The position numbers and the translations under genes were made by a program. A DNA stretch of 64,000 nucleotides, from NCBI GenBank assembly GCA_022575985.1, contig JAKSXM010000263.1, positions 5,684,001 through 5,748,000 of the forward strand, written 5' to 3'. A model generated the notes under the pieces. The model made no database searches and was not told where the DNA came from. It saw only the letters and a list, made by a program, of their open reading frames with translations. The stretch is from Anagrus nilaparvatae (lineage: Eukaryota; Arthropoda; Insecta; Hymenoptera; Mymaridae). Below, one piece after another: positions 1-10,540 of this stretch (positions are counted from its first letter, which is position 1; every line of letters starts with the position of its first letter).

Positions 1-588
1 AAGGCGCAAATGGTCGCAAAAAAAATTTATTTCTCTGAGTAGCTAAATACCTTGACTTTCATTTGAACGATAAAATTTTAGATAGCCGCAAATAGCAATA
101 AATGTTTTTGTTAATATAAAAAATTTTTTTTTTAAATTTGAAAGTATTAACACTTATATTGTTACAATAATTAATAAACTAATTTAAAATATTATACATT
201 TTTGATTAAAATTTTTTAAAATTACTTACCTTGTTCGAAAATATCCATATTTCAATATTTTAATCACTTTAATAAAAAAAAACTAATGATTTGTTAAAAA
301 AAAGATTTAAAAATCTCATACTTACCGGAGATAATAATTTGTTATCTATGCCCCACTTTTACCTTAATAGATAAGCCCAACGGGTTATTTTAGACTTATC
401 TAATTCAAATTCCTTTATCTCAATGTTTATTCTATCGAATGGTGCATCATTCAATTGATAAAAAAAATTTTTATTTTTTCCACCATGTCCCATTTTTCCT
501 GTACTCTCGTACCACTGTGCCACGTCCCAATCGGATGATTCGGCCCGGAGATATTAATTTTTAGTGAAAAACACGTTTCAACCCCCCA
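1..588. other. AT-rich intergenic stretch
   Basis: Very AT-rich DNA with many homopolymer runs and stops in all frames. I recognise no gene, RNA or element end here. Short open frames around 451-770 have no recognisable motif and biased composition, so they are not called. Confidence 0.6.
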
Positions 589-614
589 GGGGTAACGCAG
601 GGGGGGTGGGGGGG
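589..614 (+). other. G-rich tract, possible G-quadruplex
   Basis: A run of four G is followed within eight bases by two runs of seven G separated by one T. The longer runs could each supply two G-tracts, so a plus-strand G-quadruplex is possible. It is unusual in such AT-rich surroundings. Function is unknown. Confidence 0.4.
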
Positions 615-819
615 TGCCGACCCTCGGAATCTTATTTTTTATCATATATCATCAAATTGAGCCAAAAAAATGCGAAAAATATGCTGGGGCCGGAAACCAT
701 ACCTTATTCCGCAGTAGTCTTTCAAACTTTCGGAATCATAAAAGCGGGAATTTTAAACCTACGTATATGATTAATTAAGTTTTTTATCAAAAAAATGATA
801 AAATATAAAAAATAAATAA

Positions 820-889
820 TGTAAATTATTTAATATTTAATTAAATGTAAATTATTTAATATTTAATTAAATGTAAATTATTTTAAATT
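820..889. repeat. 26-bp tandem repeat, about 2.7 copies
   Basis: The unit starting tgtaaattatttaatattta recurs at 820, 846 and 872, an exact 26-bp period, then decays. It is a simple AT-rich minisatellite with no coding content. Confidence 0.75.
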
Positions 890-915
890 TCATAAGTAAA
901 TTAATGTAGTACCAA

Positions 916-951
916 AAAATTACTTGGTGGAACTCTTCACCAAGTAATTTT
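916..951. repeat. Perfect 14-bp hairpin
   Basis: The arms aaaattacttggtg (916-929) and caccaagtaatttt (938-951) are exact reverse complements around an 8-nt loop. It could be a tiny foldback element remnant; nothing indicates a terminator or RNA gene. Confidence 0.6.
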
Positions 952-1103
952 AAAATGTATATATTTTACATAAACAATGATTTTTTATTATTTAGCTACA
1001 ATTACTACACATGCAGTTAAATCAAATAGTATATTATACATCTAGGGCCTGAATCCTTGGAATCACTTGCTAGTATCTAAATGTTTACGCCCGTGGTATA
1101 TAT

Positions 1104-1428
1104 GTTACGCCCGAAACGAGGTAACGGCCGCTTCCGCGGAACCGGACAGTAAACCGGCCGGTTCCACGGAATAGGACATCAAATTGACCGGTTACGCGGA
1201 ACGGGGCATTAAATTAAATAAATTAATACGTTGAAAATAAGAAAATTTTCTAAGAAAAAAAATTTTTGTTTTGTTTCTTTTACATTTAAAATACATTTTT
1301 TAATGATACTGATTAATTATAAGATAAAAAATTTGTTTGACTTATCAAATTTTATTCATAATTTCATTAAACCGGCTGATGAATGCCCCATTCCGCGGAA
1401 CCGGCCGTTACCTCGTTTCGGGCGTAAC
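1104..1428. mobile_element. GC-rich MITE with 27-bp terminal inverted repeats
   Basis: The left end gttacgcccgaaacgaggta is matched in reverse complement by the right end tacctcgtttcgggcgtaac, and the match continues inward through acggccg. Both sides are bounded by TATAT-like sequence (1099-1103 and 1429-1433), which may be the target duplication. The left arm then holds about three imperfect tandem units of about 33 bp around the motif ttccgcggaaccgg. The CG-rich arms contrast sharply with the AT-rich core and flanks. At about 325 bp with no ORF it is a non-autonomous DNA transposon of uncertain superfamily. Confidence 0.8.
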
Positions 1429-1439
1429 ATATACAATAT

Positions 1440-2640
1440 TTTTTGCCTTTTTGGACGTACAGTGCATGCCTACTTTTTTTCATTTATTTAAAAAATAGCT
1501 ATAGTCCTCGGGCTTGCAAAAAATTTTATATAGTATGAGATGCTTGGCAATAAAAAAAGAATACCCAGAATCGCAATTTACGTATAATCTAGACCATTCT
1601 TTATTTTTTCGCCATGGATCGTAATACTATTTATTTAGATTTTGAAATATTAAAACTTTTAGCAAGACATGCTTGTTAATTTAGATTAGAGAATATTTAA
1701 AGAATATTTAATTAGCTAAATTAATGAAATTCTTTAATTATGAAAATACATATATTATATATACGTTTAGCAATTTTTTTAGCTAAAAATTAGTATTTAT
1801 ACATTCAATTTTGAATATGAAAAATACTTTGATTTCACAAAAATGTTTGTATTCGATGGCATTTTCATACAATGACCCATCTTCAAATGTTTTTTAAAAA
1901 ACAAATTTTAATAAAATAGAATAGAAGAAATATAAAAAAATAATCTAAAACATGCATTAAAATACGAATAAAAAAAATGAATATGCAAAATTTTTTTTAA
2001 ATCTCGATAAATTAAAAAGACAATAATTGGATTCTATCAAGTAATATTTCAACCACATACATCATTTTTAATTTAGCATTTTATGTATTCCACATATACA
2101 CAAAAATTCGAGAAATTATAAAATATATTTTACATTATATATTTTTTTATAAATATAAAAATATATTATATAATACTATTTCATATTTTGATAGTTCTAT
2201 TATGCAATAAACATGCAACAAATTTTCAATAATTTATTATATAAATCTTTCAAGATTCTTAATTTCCATTCTAAGATAATCGTCATGTAAAAGACCTGAT
2301 AAATAAAATAATTTTGATTCACAAGAATAGAGTTTCTAAAAAAATTTTAAGCTCATTTTTTTATCGTCTCACTTTTTTTTAAAATAATTTATATGCTTTT
2401 TTCATTTTATTTCGTAATATTTAAATAAATCATTATTTTAATTGCCTACAATGATGCCGGGATTTAATATAGATAATTGAATTTAACTTAACACACATTT
2501 CATTCACACTGTATTACATTCATTATACAAAAAAAAAACACTTGACAATATTTTTTATAATTTATTCACTATGATCCACTGCAAAATCTTGAATGATAAA
2601 TTCAATGTGATTCTCTCTTGAGTTAGTCTCTAGAGTCACC
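1440..2640. other. AT-rich intergenic stretch
   Basis: No coding region, RNA gene or element end could be supported. Stops are dense in all frames and the sequence is mostly A/T homopolymer-rich. Confidence 0.6.
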
Positions 2641-2654
2641 TCTAAAGTTCTTGC

Positions 2655-2850
2655 AAAAATACCAAAGCCAAAAATTTTAACTTTAGATCCCAATGATGAG
2701 AATGTTATTCTTGTTATACCAGATGACGTTGATCCACCTTTAATTCATAAAGATAATATTCCACAACCAAAAGTTAAAGTACCACATCTGTATGTTAAAA
2801 AAAGTAAATTGTTGTTTTCGGATGTATGTGTTAGTAACTAATCGAAGTAA
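2655..2850 (+). pseudogene. TAF1: TAF1 exon fragment, copy 1
   Basis: The plus-strand reading gives a degraded form of a conserved TAF1 (TFIID subunit 1) segment, including ILTLDPNDENVIL, a DDVDPPLIHKDNIPQPKVK-like stretch and a KKSKLLF ending. In TAF1 this segment lies just after the PVENEELVYG block in the N-terminal half. It is one of three copies within 1.4 kb; this copy and the one at about 3565-3745 form an inverted pair. The 3' flank also holds a reverse-strand scrap of the neighbouring TAF1 exon (about 2938-2985). It is too short and isolated to be functional. Assignment is from remembered TAF1 conservation, not a search. Confidence 0.7.
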
Positions 2851-3059
2851 AATACTTCTTTACGAGTTTTTAATAAGATTTAGAAGACAATTTTTTTGCT
2901 TTAAAAATTGAAAAATGTTAAAAAAATTTTAAAAAAATTTATTTCTTCTTCCCAGATCCCATAAATAAGTTCTTCATTAATAAATGTCAAAAATTAATAA
3001 ATGTTAAAAAAATTTTACAAAAATTTTTTGGTTCATAAAGAAGTACTTTGCTTCGAATA

Positions 3060-3400
3060 GCCATTATCAATTTTTCTTAAATAGATGCTCCAAAATTAAA
3101 GTATCGAATCAGAAAAAGCTATGATGATTGGCAACAAAAAATTTGTTTAACATTTTTTAATTTTTAAAACAAAAAAAAAGTTTTATAAATCTAATTAACA
3201 ATCTGCTATTACTTATATTATCCCAATGATGAGAATGTTAATTAATATAAGTAATAGCAGATTGTTAATCAGATTTATAAAACTTTTTTTTTGTTTTAAA
3301 AATTATAAAAGGTTAAACAAATTTTTTGGTTTGCAAAGGAGTATTCAGCTGACAATGCCAATCATCATAGCTTTTTCTGACTCGATACTTTAATTTTGGA
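3060..3400. repeat. Centre of a 1.1 kb inverted duplication
   Basis: Sequence from about 3060-3215 is repeated in reverse complement at about 3241-3400, with the axis near 3228. The same symmetry continues outward, less perfectly, to the TAF1 exon copies at 2655 and 3745, so the whole 2655-3765 block is one imperfect palindrome. The few bases at the axis (ccaatgatgagaatgtta) are themselves a scrap of the TAF1 exon. This looks like an inverted duplication of host sequence, not a transposon. Confidence 0.7.
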
Positions 3401-3564
3401 GCATCGACTTAGGAAAAATTGATAATAGCTATTCAAAGCAAAATACTTCTTTATGAACCAAAAATTTTTTAAAAATATTTTTAACATTTTTTAATTTATA
3501 AAGCAAAAAAATTGTTTTATAAATTTTATTAACAACTCGTAAAGAAGTATTTTGCTTCAAATAG

Positions 3565-3745
3565 TTACTAACACATACATCTGAGAACAACAATTTACTT
3601 TTTGTAACATGCGGATGTGGTATTATAACTTTTGGTTGTGGCATATTATCTTTATGAATTAAAGGTGGATCAACGTCATCTGGTTTACCAAGAATAACAT
3701 TCTCATCATTGGGATCTCAAGTTAAAATTTTTGACTTTAGTATTT
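3565..3745 (-). pseudogene. TAF1: TAF1 exon fragment, copy 2 (inverted)
   Basis: On the minus strand this encodes the same TAF1 segment as the copies at 2655-2850 and 3880-4070, with IPHPHV and KSKLLFSDVCV recognisable. The orientation matches the TAF1 exons at 4075-5149, so this may be the copy that was originally collinear with the gene. The normal TAF1 continuation after KKSKLLL is absent; all three copies change to FSDVCV at the same point, showing they descend from one already broken exon. Confidence 0.7.
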
Positions 3746-3879
3746 TTCTCATATTTTGGGCATCCCAAATAATAAAAGCAGAAACAAAAAATTTAATGTA
3801 AGAACTGTAGAGGTGACATGAATTATAAGATATTGCTCAGATATGCTAATTTTACTCCAAGAAAAAAATGTTTGAAGAA

Positions 3880-4070
3880 AGAAAAAAATACCAAAGCAAA
3901 AATACCAAAAATTTTAACTTTAGATCACAATGATGAGAATGTTATTCTTGGTAAACCAGATGACGCTGATCCACCTTTAATTCATAAAGATGATATTCCA
4001 CAACCAAAAGTTAAAATACCACATCCGCATGTTAAAAAAAGTAAATTGTTGTTTTCGGATGTATGTGTAA
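3880..4070 (+). pseudogene. TAF1: TAF1 exon fragment, copy 3
   Basis: This plus-strand open segment contains KILTLDHNDENVIL, then DDADPPLIHKDDIPQPKVK and IPHPHVKKSKLLFSDVCV. It is the least damaged of the three copies and stays open for the whole conserved block. It abuts, head to head, the minus-strand TAF1 exon ending near 4075, whose protein should be continued by exactly this segment. The correct exon is therefore next to its partner but on the wrong strand, so an inversion broke the gene. Confidence 0.75.
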
Positions 4071-4074
4071 AAAA

Positions 4075-4397
4075 AATTTATTTCTTCTTCCCAGATCCCA
4101 TAAATAAGTTCTTCATTTTCAACAGGTAATATAGAATACCACGTATCATCAAATTGATCTTGAGATTTTTTAATATTTATCCTGCAAATAAAAAAAGTTG
4201 TATCAAAACTAATTTCTATTTTTAAAAGAAATACTGACATTTTATTTATTTGTGAGCATAAAGTAGAAGGAATCTGTGATGAAGGCAGTATAATGTTAGA
4301 AAAAACTGGAACAACAGGTACTCCTTTACCTGGTTGAATAAATGCTTGTGCCGTTCGATTGTCGCTTGATGATACCCAACCAGCTGTATTATTTTTA
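4075..4397 (-). pseudogene. TAF1: TAF1 exon(s), PVENEELIYG region
   Basis: The minus strand reads NNTAGWVSSSDNRTAQAF then QPGKG, an intron-like break (about 4236-4181, ending in a tttgcag acceptor), then DDTWYSILPVENEELIYGIW. These are hallmark TAF1 blocks in the right order. An acceptor AG precedes the first block at 4399-4398. The frame is open, but the sequence after GIWEEE runs straight into the inverted downstream exon instead of the expected continuation. No functional protein can result. Confidence 0.8.
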
Positions 4398-4472
4398 CTG
4401 TTTAATTTATGTTTCTTCTATATTTTAATAAATATTATTTTAGTTTATTTTACAAAAATATTTAATATATAC

Positions 4473-4768
4473 CTTATGTTTTATATCATCTCAATTCCAA
4501 ATAACGTCATCTTCCCAGTGTAATTGCGACACTATTTAAAAAGCATTGTCATCAAAATCATTAATACTAGGTCTTTTATTTTTTGTACTCTCATATTTTG
4601 AAGGTAACATTGATGCTAACGGAGCTTCATATATTTTATGTTCATTGGAATTTGTTTCTTTTTTATTTGTAAGAGGTGGAGGTGGAGGCATCAATTGTAT
4701 ATCAGGCTTCTCTATGCATTCACCATTCGCTTCATAGCCTGCATTTTCTTGTTTCTGTTCTTTAGACG
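4473..4768 (-). pseudogene. TAF1: TAF1 exon 2 remnant with two stops
   Basis: Starting after an AG at 4770-4769, the minus strand reads a LMPPPPPL segment, then EAPLASMLPSKYE, then, in the same frame, a stop, VSQLHWEDDVIWN, another stop and DDIKHK before a GT donor at 4472. In TAF1 the MLPSKY and HWEDD blocks are far apart. Here the region between them (containing the RPDKVLRF-type motif) is missing, so this exon carries a large internal deletion as well as two in-frame stops. Confidence 0.8.
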
Positions 4769-4824
4769 CTTAAAAGATAAAAATTATATTTTAGAAAGAA
4801 ATAATTGTACTGTTTTTTGCTTAC

Positions 4825-5149
4825 CATAAGTTTGTTCACAACAATGCTTAGCCAGTTCATTAATATCAGAAAATTCAAGAGCACCTTTTGATTTTTCAAT
4901 AAATTCATCATCTTTTCACGAGCATTCTCCATTTTCAAGAATCTTATCAGCATTTGTTTGATTGCCATTATTTTCTAATATTATTTTTTGTAATAACAAA
5001 CCAAGTCCAAATCCCAAAGCTTGTTTTGCTTCAGGATCAAGAACATCATTTTCTAAAACTCCATTTTCATCAACATTACCAAACAAAAATCCTGTTAAAT
5101 TCATTTCTGGACTTTGATCATTATCGCTATCTTCTTCCGAAAAACTCAT
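4825..5149 (-). pseudogene. TAF1: TAF1 N-terminal exon
   Basis: TAF1 is the largest TFIID subunit, a nuclear scaffold that binds TBP through its acidic N-terminus. The minus-strand ATG at 5149 opens with an acidic MSFSEEDSDND stretch and the diagnostic NLTGFLFGNVDENG motif, and later FSDINELAK. One in-frame TGA (4918-4916) interrupts it after about 77 codons, yet the frame continues correctly past the stop to a good GT donor at 4824. Its phase joins to the exon at 4768 across a 56-nt intron. The retained introns show that it arose by DNA duplication and not by retroposition. A functional TAF1 must exist elsewhere in the genome. Confidence 0.8.
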
Positions 5150-5810
5150 TTTTTCTAGTCAAAACAATTTTCTTTGAATTTTCTTAATTTATTTATTTTT
5201 TTATAATCTGTTGCAGATAAAAAACATGTTTATAATTTTTATTCTGCCACCTTTTAGATGTAGAAATTATGCATATATAAGTTATAAAGTTTTTTTCAAA
5301 ATTTCATACAAAACAAAAAAAATGAAGCATTTTATTATCTGATGCGGCAACTTTAATAAACACGTGTCTAATGTCTTGATGCAGTGCGCACTATATTATA
5401 TTGTTTTGTTTTAACTAAATACACTTAAGATTTTCACTGAAAAAATATAATATTACGTATAATCCTTATAATAATCACCTAATTAATAAATTAAGTCCTA
5501 TTACTCCTATTACTATAAACTAATTTAAACAAATTATTATAACAACACAACATTCGTGTACATAACCTGTTAATAACACTTTGTGACACTGCGACTCCGA
5601 TTTGGAAATATTTTTATTTATTAGAGACCCTAGAGGGTCCCTATTATTTATATCATGGTAGCGACATCTCTTAAATTCAACTATAAAAAAACAAATTATT
5701 ATTCTTACAGAACCGCCAACTTAGAAAAAATTTTTTTTTTGAAATGATAAAATTCATAACCTATGAATATTTAACACCTTCTCTTTAAAAGTAAATAACA
5801 TTTTTATATA
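5150..5810. other. AT-rich stretch upstream of the TAF1 remnant
   Basis: No gene recognised. A short palindrome, agaccctagagggtccct, lies near 5624-5641. The stretch would include the promoter and 5' UTR of the TAF1 copy if these were duplicated, but no core promoter element stands out. Confidence 0.5.
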
Positions 5811-6144
5811 GAAAATTAATAATTTTTATTACTCGTTTGTAATTCTTAAACAATAATATTTATAATCGACCTTTTTACGAGTACATAGTATTAAATGAAT
5901 TTACAAATTCATTTAATCGCGTAAATTCAAATTTTTAAATAAGTTTAAAAATTCATCTAATGTCGCCGCTTTGTATGCCTTAATAAAAAAAGAGATGACG
6001 ATAAGCATCCGCATATAAAAAAAAAAAAAAAAAGCGTGGGCGATGAATTTGTAAATTCATTTAATACTATGTACTCGTAAAAAGGTCGATTATAAATATT
6101 ATTGTTTAAGAATTACAAACGAGTAATAAAAATTATTAATTTTC
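5811..6144. mobile_element. MITE with about 104-bp terminal inverted repeats
   Basis: The segment 5811-5915 (starting gaaaattaataatttttatt) is matched in reverse complement by 6041-6144. The arms include the block cgacctttttacgagtacat and end with an inner short palindrome aaatgaatttacaaattcat. The core (5916-6040) contains tgtcgccgctttgtatgcct and an A-tract. It has no ORF. A second, rearranged copy lies at 6435-6661. Confidence 0.8.
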
Positions 6145-6434
6145 ATTTATAGAGCTTGGACCTAATAACGCTCTGAGTTATAACATTCAACTCGAATTCC
6201 AATAAATATATATATATATAACATCATTTCTTATATACAGAACAGATGGCTAAAGCAATGTGAGTCGTCCTCACAAGTGCTAAAATCGCCATTTGTTAAC
6301 TATATAAGAAAAATAAGGACGTGTTTACATCAGCGTCTGTAGCACATACACTAACACACACAGCTACACTGATGAGATCTATGTGTTAGTGTTGATCGAA
6401 ACGCTAGGTACCTTCTGTACCGACATTTAAAATC
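6145..6434. other. Spacer between two MITE copies
   Basis: No gene recognised. It contains a TA dinucleotide run near 6207-6221 and an interrupted inverted repeat cactaacaca / tgtgttagtg (about 6350-6395). Confidence 0.5.
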
Positions 6435-6661
6435 CGCGTAAATTCAAATTTTTAAATAAGTTAAAAATTCATCTAATGTTGCCGCTTTGTATGCCTTAAT
6501 AAAAAAAGAGATGACGATAAGCATCCGCATATAAAAAAAAATAAAAAAAAAAAAAAAAAAGGGTGGGCGATGAATTTGTAAATTCATTTAATATTTATAA
6601 TCGACCTTTTTACGAGTACATAGTATTCTATGTACTCGTAAAAAGGTCGATTATAAATATT
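6435..6661. mobile_element. Rearranged MITE copy ending in a perfect palindrome
   Basis: Positions 6435-6588 repeat the core of the 5811-6144 MITE almost base for base, but the left terminal arm is absent. The right side is instead a perfect palindrome, 6590-6622 against 6629-6661, 33-bp arms around a 6-nt loop. Each arm is the terminal block aatcgacctttttacgagta of the family. The element therefore looks like a recombinant in which one terminal repeat was duplicated head to head. Confidence 0.75.
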
Positions 6662-7039
6662 TTTATATAGAAATAATCTAAAAAAAGCAAAAAGGGGTAA
6701 CATAAAAAAATGTTTTGCGAATCGATTGGTGTAGATTTTATTGATTTTTTTTCAGATTTATATAACGCATTATTTTTTTGAAATTTTGTTCTTTTGAAAT
6801 TACGTCTTGATCCAATTTTCAAAAAAAAAGTTCTTGATATAAATCTGTAAAAAAATTTTTTTCAAATATATCAATCGATTCACAAATTATTCAAAATTGT
6901 TTCCCTCGGCTTAGATTTTTAAGTTTCATTTTCAATTTTTAGAAAAATTTAGTTTTTTCTGACGCGATCTGAAAAAAACTGCCTCCAGGGGACCCAGCCT
7001 CTTAACATGAAATTCTTTTCTGCGCCGAAAAAAGTTATA

Positions 7040-8112
7040 TACTTATATGATCCTTCCTACCAGAAAGTACGTTTTAATGGCACCAAAAATGATAAAAAAT
7101 TTGTTGGCTGGGCCACGCCAACCACCATATTTTACTGGTAGTTTAAACCCTATAGAATGCAAAAATAACGTGAACACGAAATTGTCGATGGATGCCAAAA
7201 ATATTCTGCCACTTTTATGTCAAAAACCGCGTTTTTCGTATTTTAGCTACCCAAAATTTCAAAAATAAATTTTTTGTTACATAGAATTTTAACAAATAGA
7301 TGAAAGAATCTTATTGCCAGGGAAATGCGACTTTAGAAGGAAAAAAAAAACTTGTCTTTTTACGATGAAATTTAGCCAAATTATCGTCAATTTAATATTG
7401 AACTCAAAGTCTTAAAGAAGATATTGCAAAAAGTTTTTTTCTGAACTTAAAGTATGCATTTTTCGCTTGATTATCATCGTCAAAAACGAATCTTTGAATA
7501 TAGTATTTAGGACATTATTTACCATAGATTCACTAAATAAAATTTTGATTTTCTACGTTTCGCCGCGAATAAATTGATTTTTTGAAAAATTTAGGTTGGA
7601 CCAAAAATCGAAAAACTTGAAATATATTTGATATTATTGTTAAGAATTCAGATTTTTTTTAGTGAATCGATGCTAAATAATGTCCTAAATATTATATTCA
7701 AAGATTTTTAAAATTAGATTATTTATAAAAAAGTCTTGATTAATTAAGTACCTCAAAAATTAATGAAATTTCAAGCGCTAAAATCTCCGTCTGTAGTCAA
7801 TAAATTTTCAAAATTTTTTTTTAAATTTTAAGGGACACATAACGTGATCAATGGCTGAAAATATTAAACATTCCAGAACTTTCGAACTCCAGAAATTTTT
7901 ACTCAAAAGATTTAACCTTAAATAAATTTTTCGAGTTACAGTTTTCAAAGGTCTTGAAATAAATAAGAAATAAGAAATAAGAAAGGTTTTTGACCAAAAA
8001 ATTAAAATATTGTGAATAAAAATGATTTTTTCTTGAAGAAATAAATACTCAGGGAAAAATTAATCGATTTAAAAAAAAATTATTATTTTACAATAAAAAG
8101 AAAGCGAGTAGA
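7040..8112. repeat. Old dispersed repeat, left part
   Basis: Blocks in this stretch recur elsewhere in the window: 7070-7260 matches 62930-63080 in reverse complement (the segment around accctatagaatgcaaaaa), 7640-7850 matches 57000-57200 in reverse complement (around atgctaaataatgtccta), and 7970-8110 resembles 10200-10325 and 62240-62400. I see no intact ORF or clear ends. It is probably a decayed non-autonomous DNA transposon interrupted by the element at 8113-9971. Confidence 0.6.
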
Positions 8113-9971
8113 GTCAAGGATGGGGTGGTAGAGATCGATGCGGTTTTGAACACCCAGCGTTATTTTACCAAATAACTAAGATAGAAATAAGTGAAAATAT
8201 ATATATTATTTAAAAAAAATATTCTTTTAACGGTTACTTTCTTCTCTATCTAGTTTGTTTGGAAATTATTAATTATTTATAATAATAAAACCTTGAATCA
8301 AAATAGACTATTTGATACGGTATCGTTTTTTAACAAAAATGCTAAGGATACGAGATACATAAAATCACTATTTTGTTCATATTTTTTTAACAATAACTAC
8401 TTTTTAAGATTTATTTGAATAACGAATCATCAAACATTAAATTTCTAACAAAAAAAAATTATTCTCCTCGTTTTTTATGCGTTTAATTAAGATGTCTAAG
8501 AACCCATCTTAAATATATTTAAAAATGTGGTTTTGGACATGTATTTTATTTGAATGTCCAAAACAGCATATACCGATTTTAGTTTTGGACATTTGATTAT
8601 TTTGTTAAAGATAAAAGTAATATCTCAATTGCTTGAATTTTCAAGCAGTTTGCTTGACTTTTCAAGCAGCTGGGTGGTTTTCACTGGAACTGAATATTTT
8701 TTTATTGTTTACGGCACAACACTAATTATATTTTTTTTTTTTTTTTTTGTATTTTAATGTTTATCAATGTCCAAAAACCTAAAATTTTCAGTGGTACTGC
8801 TACAAATGTAAAAATAAATTCTACGTGTTATTCTTATGGGATTTTTTTATTTATGCAGACGGTGGCGTCATGGACGGTTGCGACATTTTGAATGTATTAT
8901 TGAAATAACTTTGTATTGAAGCCATCAAATTTTCTCAAACTCTGGGTATCTTATTTTTTCATCAAAACACATAACTGAACAAGATACATAAAGTAATATA
9001 TGACATACACTTGGAGAAAACGACATGGACGGTGGCGACATTTTTTTTTTGTAAAAGCGTTTTAAAATTTTAATAGGTTTAATTTTCATAGTTAAAGCTT
9101 TTATATTTAAAATTTTAAGTTTTCCACGGTTCATATATGAGTAGTTCAGTAAAAAAAAAACTACAACAGTGCTTTTAAGTGCATACATATAGAGTGCGCT
9201 CCCATAAAAGATGGGAAGCTTAAAAATAGCTATAACCGGGGGACAGACTTATATGCGACGATACGCTAAGAGGGTTGCATGAAAATTTGTTTCGTTGAAA
9301 AAAATGAGTTTTTGGGACCTAAATAAGTCATATGCATCCTACAAAAAAATTTAAGTTCAAATTTTAAGCCGTTTGTTAATACTCAAAGTATACAATTAAG
9401 CAAAAGGACAGCAGACGGTGGCGACAACTTGAACACATATGCTCCAGAAATTTTTTTTATTAAGTTACCAATATATGCATAGTAGGTTGTGACTTAAAAA
9501 AAATATTATTTATGAACTTTTTAAAAGAAAAAAAAGTGTAAAAGAGCTTTAGTTTCGGATATAAATGCAGGGGACACTATGTATACCGTTCCTGTGAAAA
9601 ATACCCAGCTATATGTTTTACTTTTTCGAAAATGTTTGAAAATTCAAGCAAACTGCTTGAATATTCAAGCAAAGCAGCCTGGCCGTGTATTATGTAGTTA
9701 GTTTTAAGAATCGTGTCCAAAACCCCATAAATTTTATGTCCAAAACCCTGTACTTAGTGTCCAAAACCCTGTTATTTTAGGTTTTCTCTATTAAAGCTCT
9801 ATTTTAAATTAAAATATTGATCGTATATGGCAGATAGTCGTTTATTACTCAAGAATTATGTTCATTATTGCTATTTAAATAGTTATTGCGTTAAGAAATA
9901 CTATATTTTTTATTTTTATTCGTTAGTAAAGTCACAAATTTCCTTAAAGTGTTCAAAACCCCATCCTTGAC
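8113..9971. mobile_element. 1.86 kb TIR element with TGTCCAAAAC motifs
   Basis: The left end gtcaaggatggggt plus gttttgaacac (split by a 16-bp insert) is the reverse complement of the right end gtgttcaaaaccccatccttgac (9949-9971, 23 bp). Inside each end are several copies of tgtccaaaac in mirrored orientation (about 8528-8592 and 9713-9772), followed by inverted blocks around caagcagtttgcttga (about 8630-8680 and 9628-9690). The middle has three acggtggcgac-like motifs (about 8866, 9029, 9415). No transposase frame is visible. The flanks are halves of one older repeat, which supports insertion. Confidence 0.65.
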
Positions 9972-10540
9972 CCTAATGGATATTTTAAGTTCAGAAACAG
10001 GCACATTTTTCAATAGAATTTCAATAATTTTTAAGACAAATTTAAGTTAATTTTTATCGTAAGAAAATAATTTGTTTTTTTAATCAATTAATTTTTCCCT
10101 AAGTATTCATTTCTTAAATAAAAAAATAATTTTAATTGACCGAATTTCAATTCTTAGCACAAAAATTGCGTTAAATAAATTTTGCTACTATAGTTTCAAA
10201 GGCTTTTGACCTAAAAATTGTAAGTTGGTCAATGAAAATGATTTTTTTTCTTAAAGAAATGAATACTCAGGGGAAAATTAATCGATTAAAAAAAAAATTA
10301 TTATTTTACGATAAAAATCAAGCGAGTAATGCATGTTTAAAGTCCAGAAACAGGCTTTTTTCAATATAGAACTTCAATCTTTTTAAAAAAAAATTTTTTT
10401 AATTTTAAATTTGGAATTATGTAAAAAAAGTTTTTATAAAATTGTAAAATATTGTAAATTTTTAGCCTTGATAATGAAGACTGAAGATCTTCGAAACGTG
10501 GGCAATTTATTGAAAAAATAAAGCAAATTGTTGAGAAATC
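9972..10540. repeat. Old dispersed repeat, right part
   Basis: Continues the family seen at 7040-8112 and at 62040-63130, with the shared phrases aatttttccctaagtattca and a gcgagtaatgcat block. No coding content is recognised. Confidence 0.55.
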
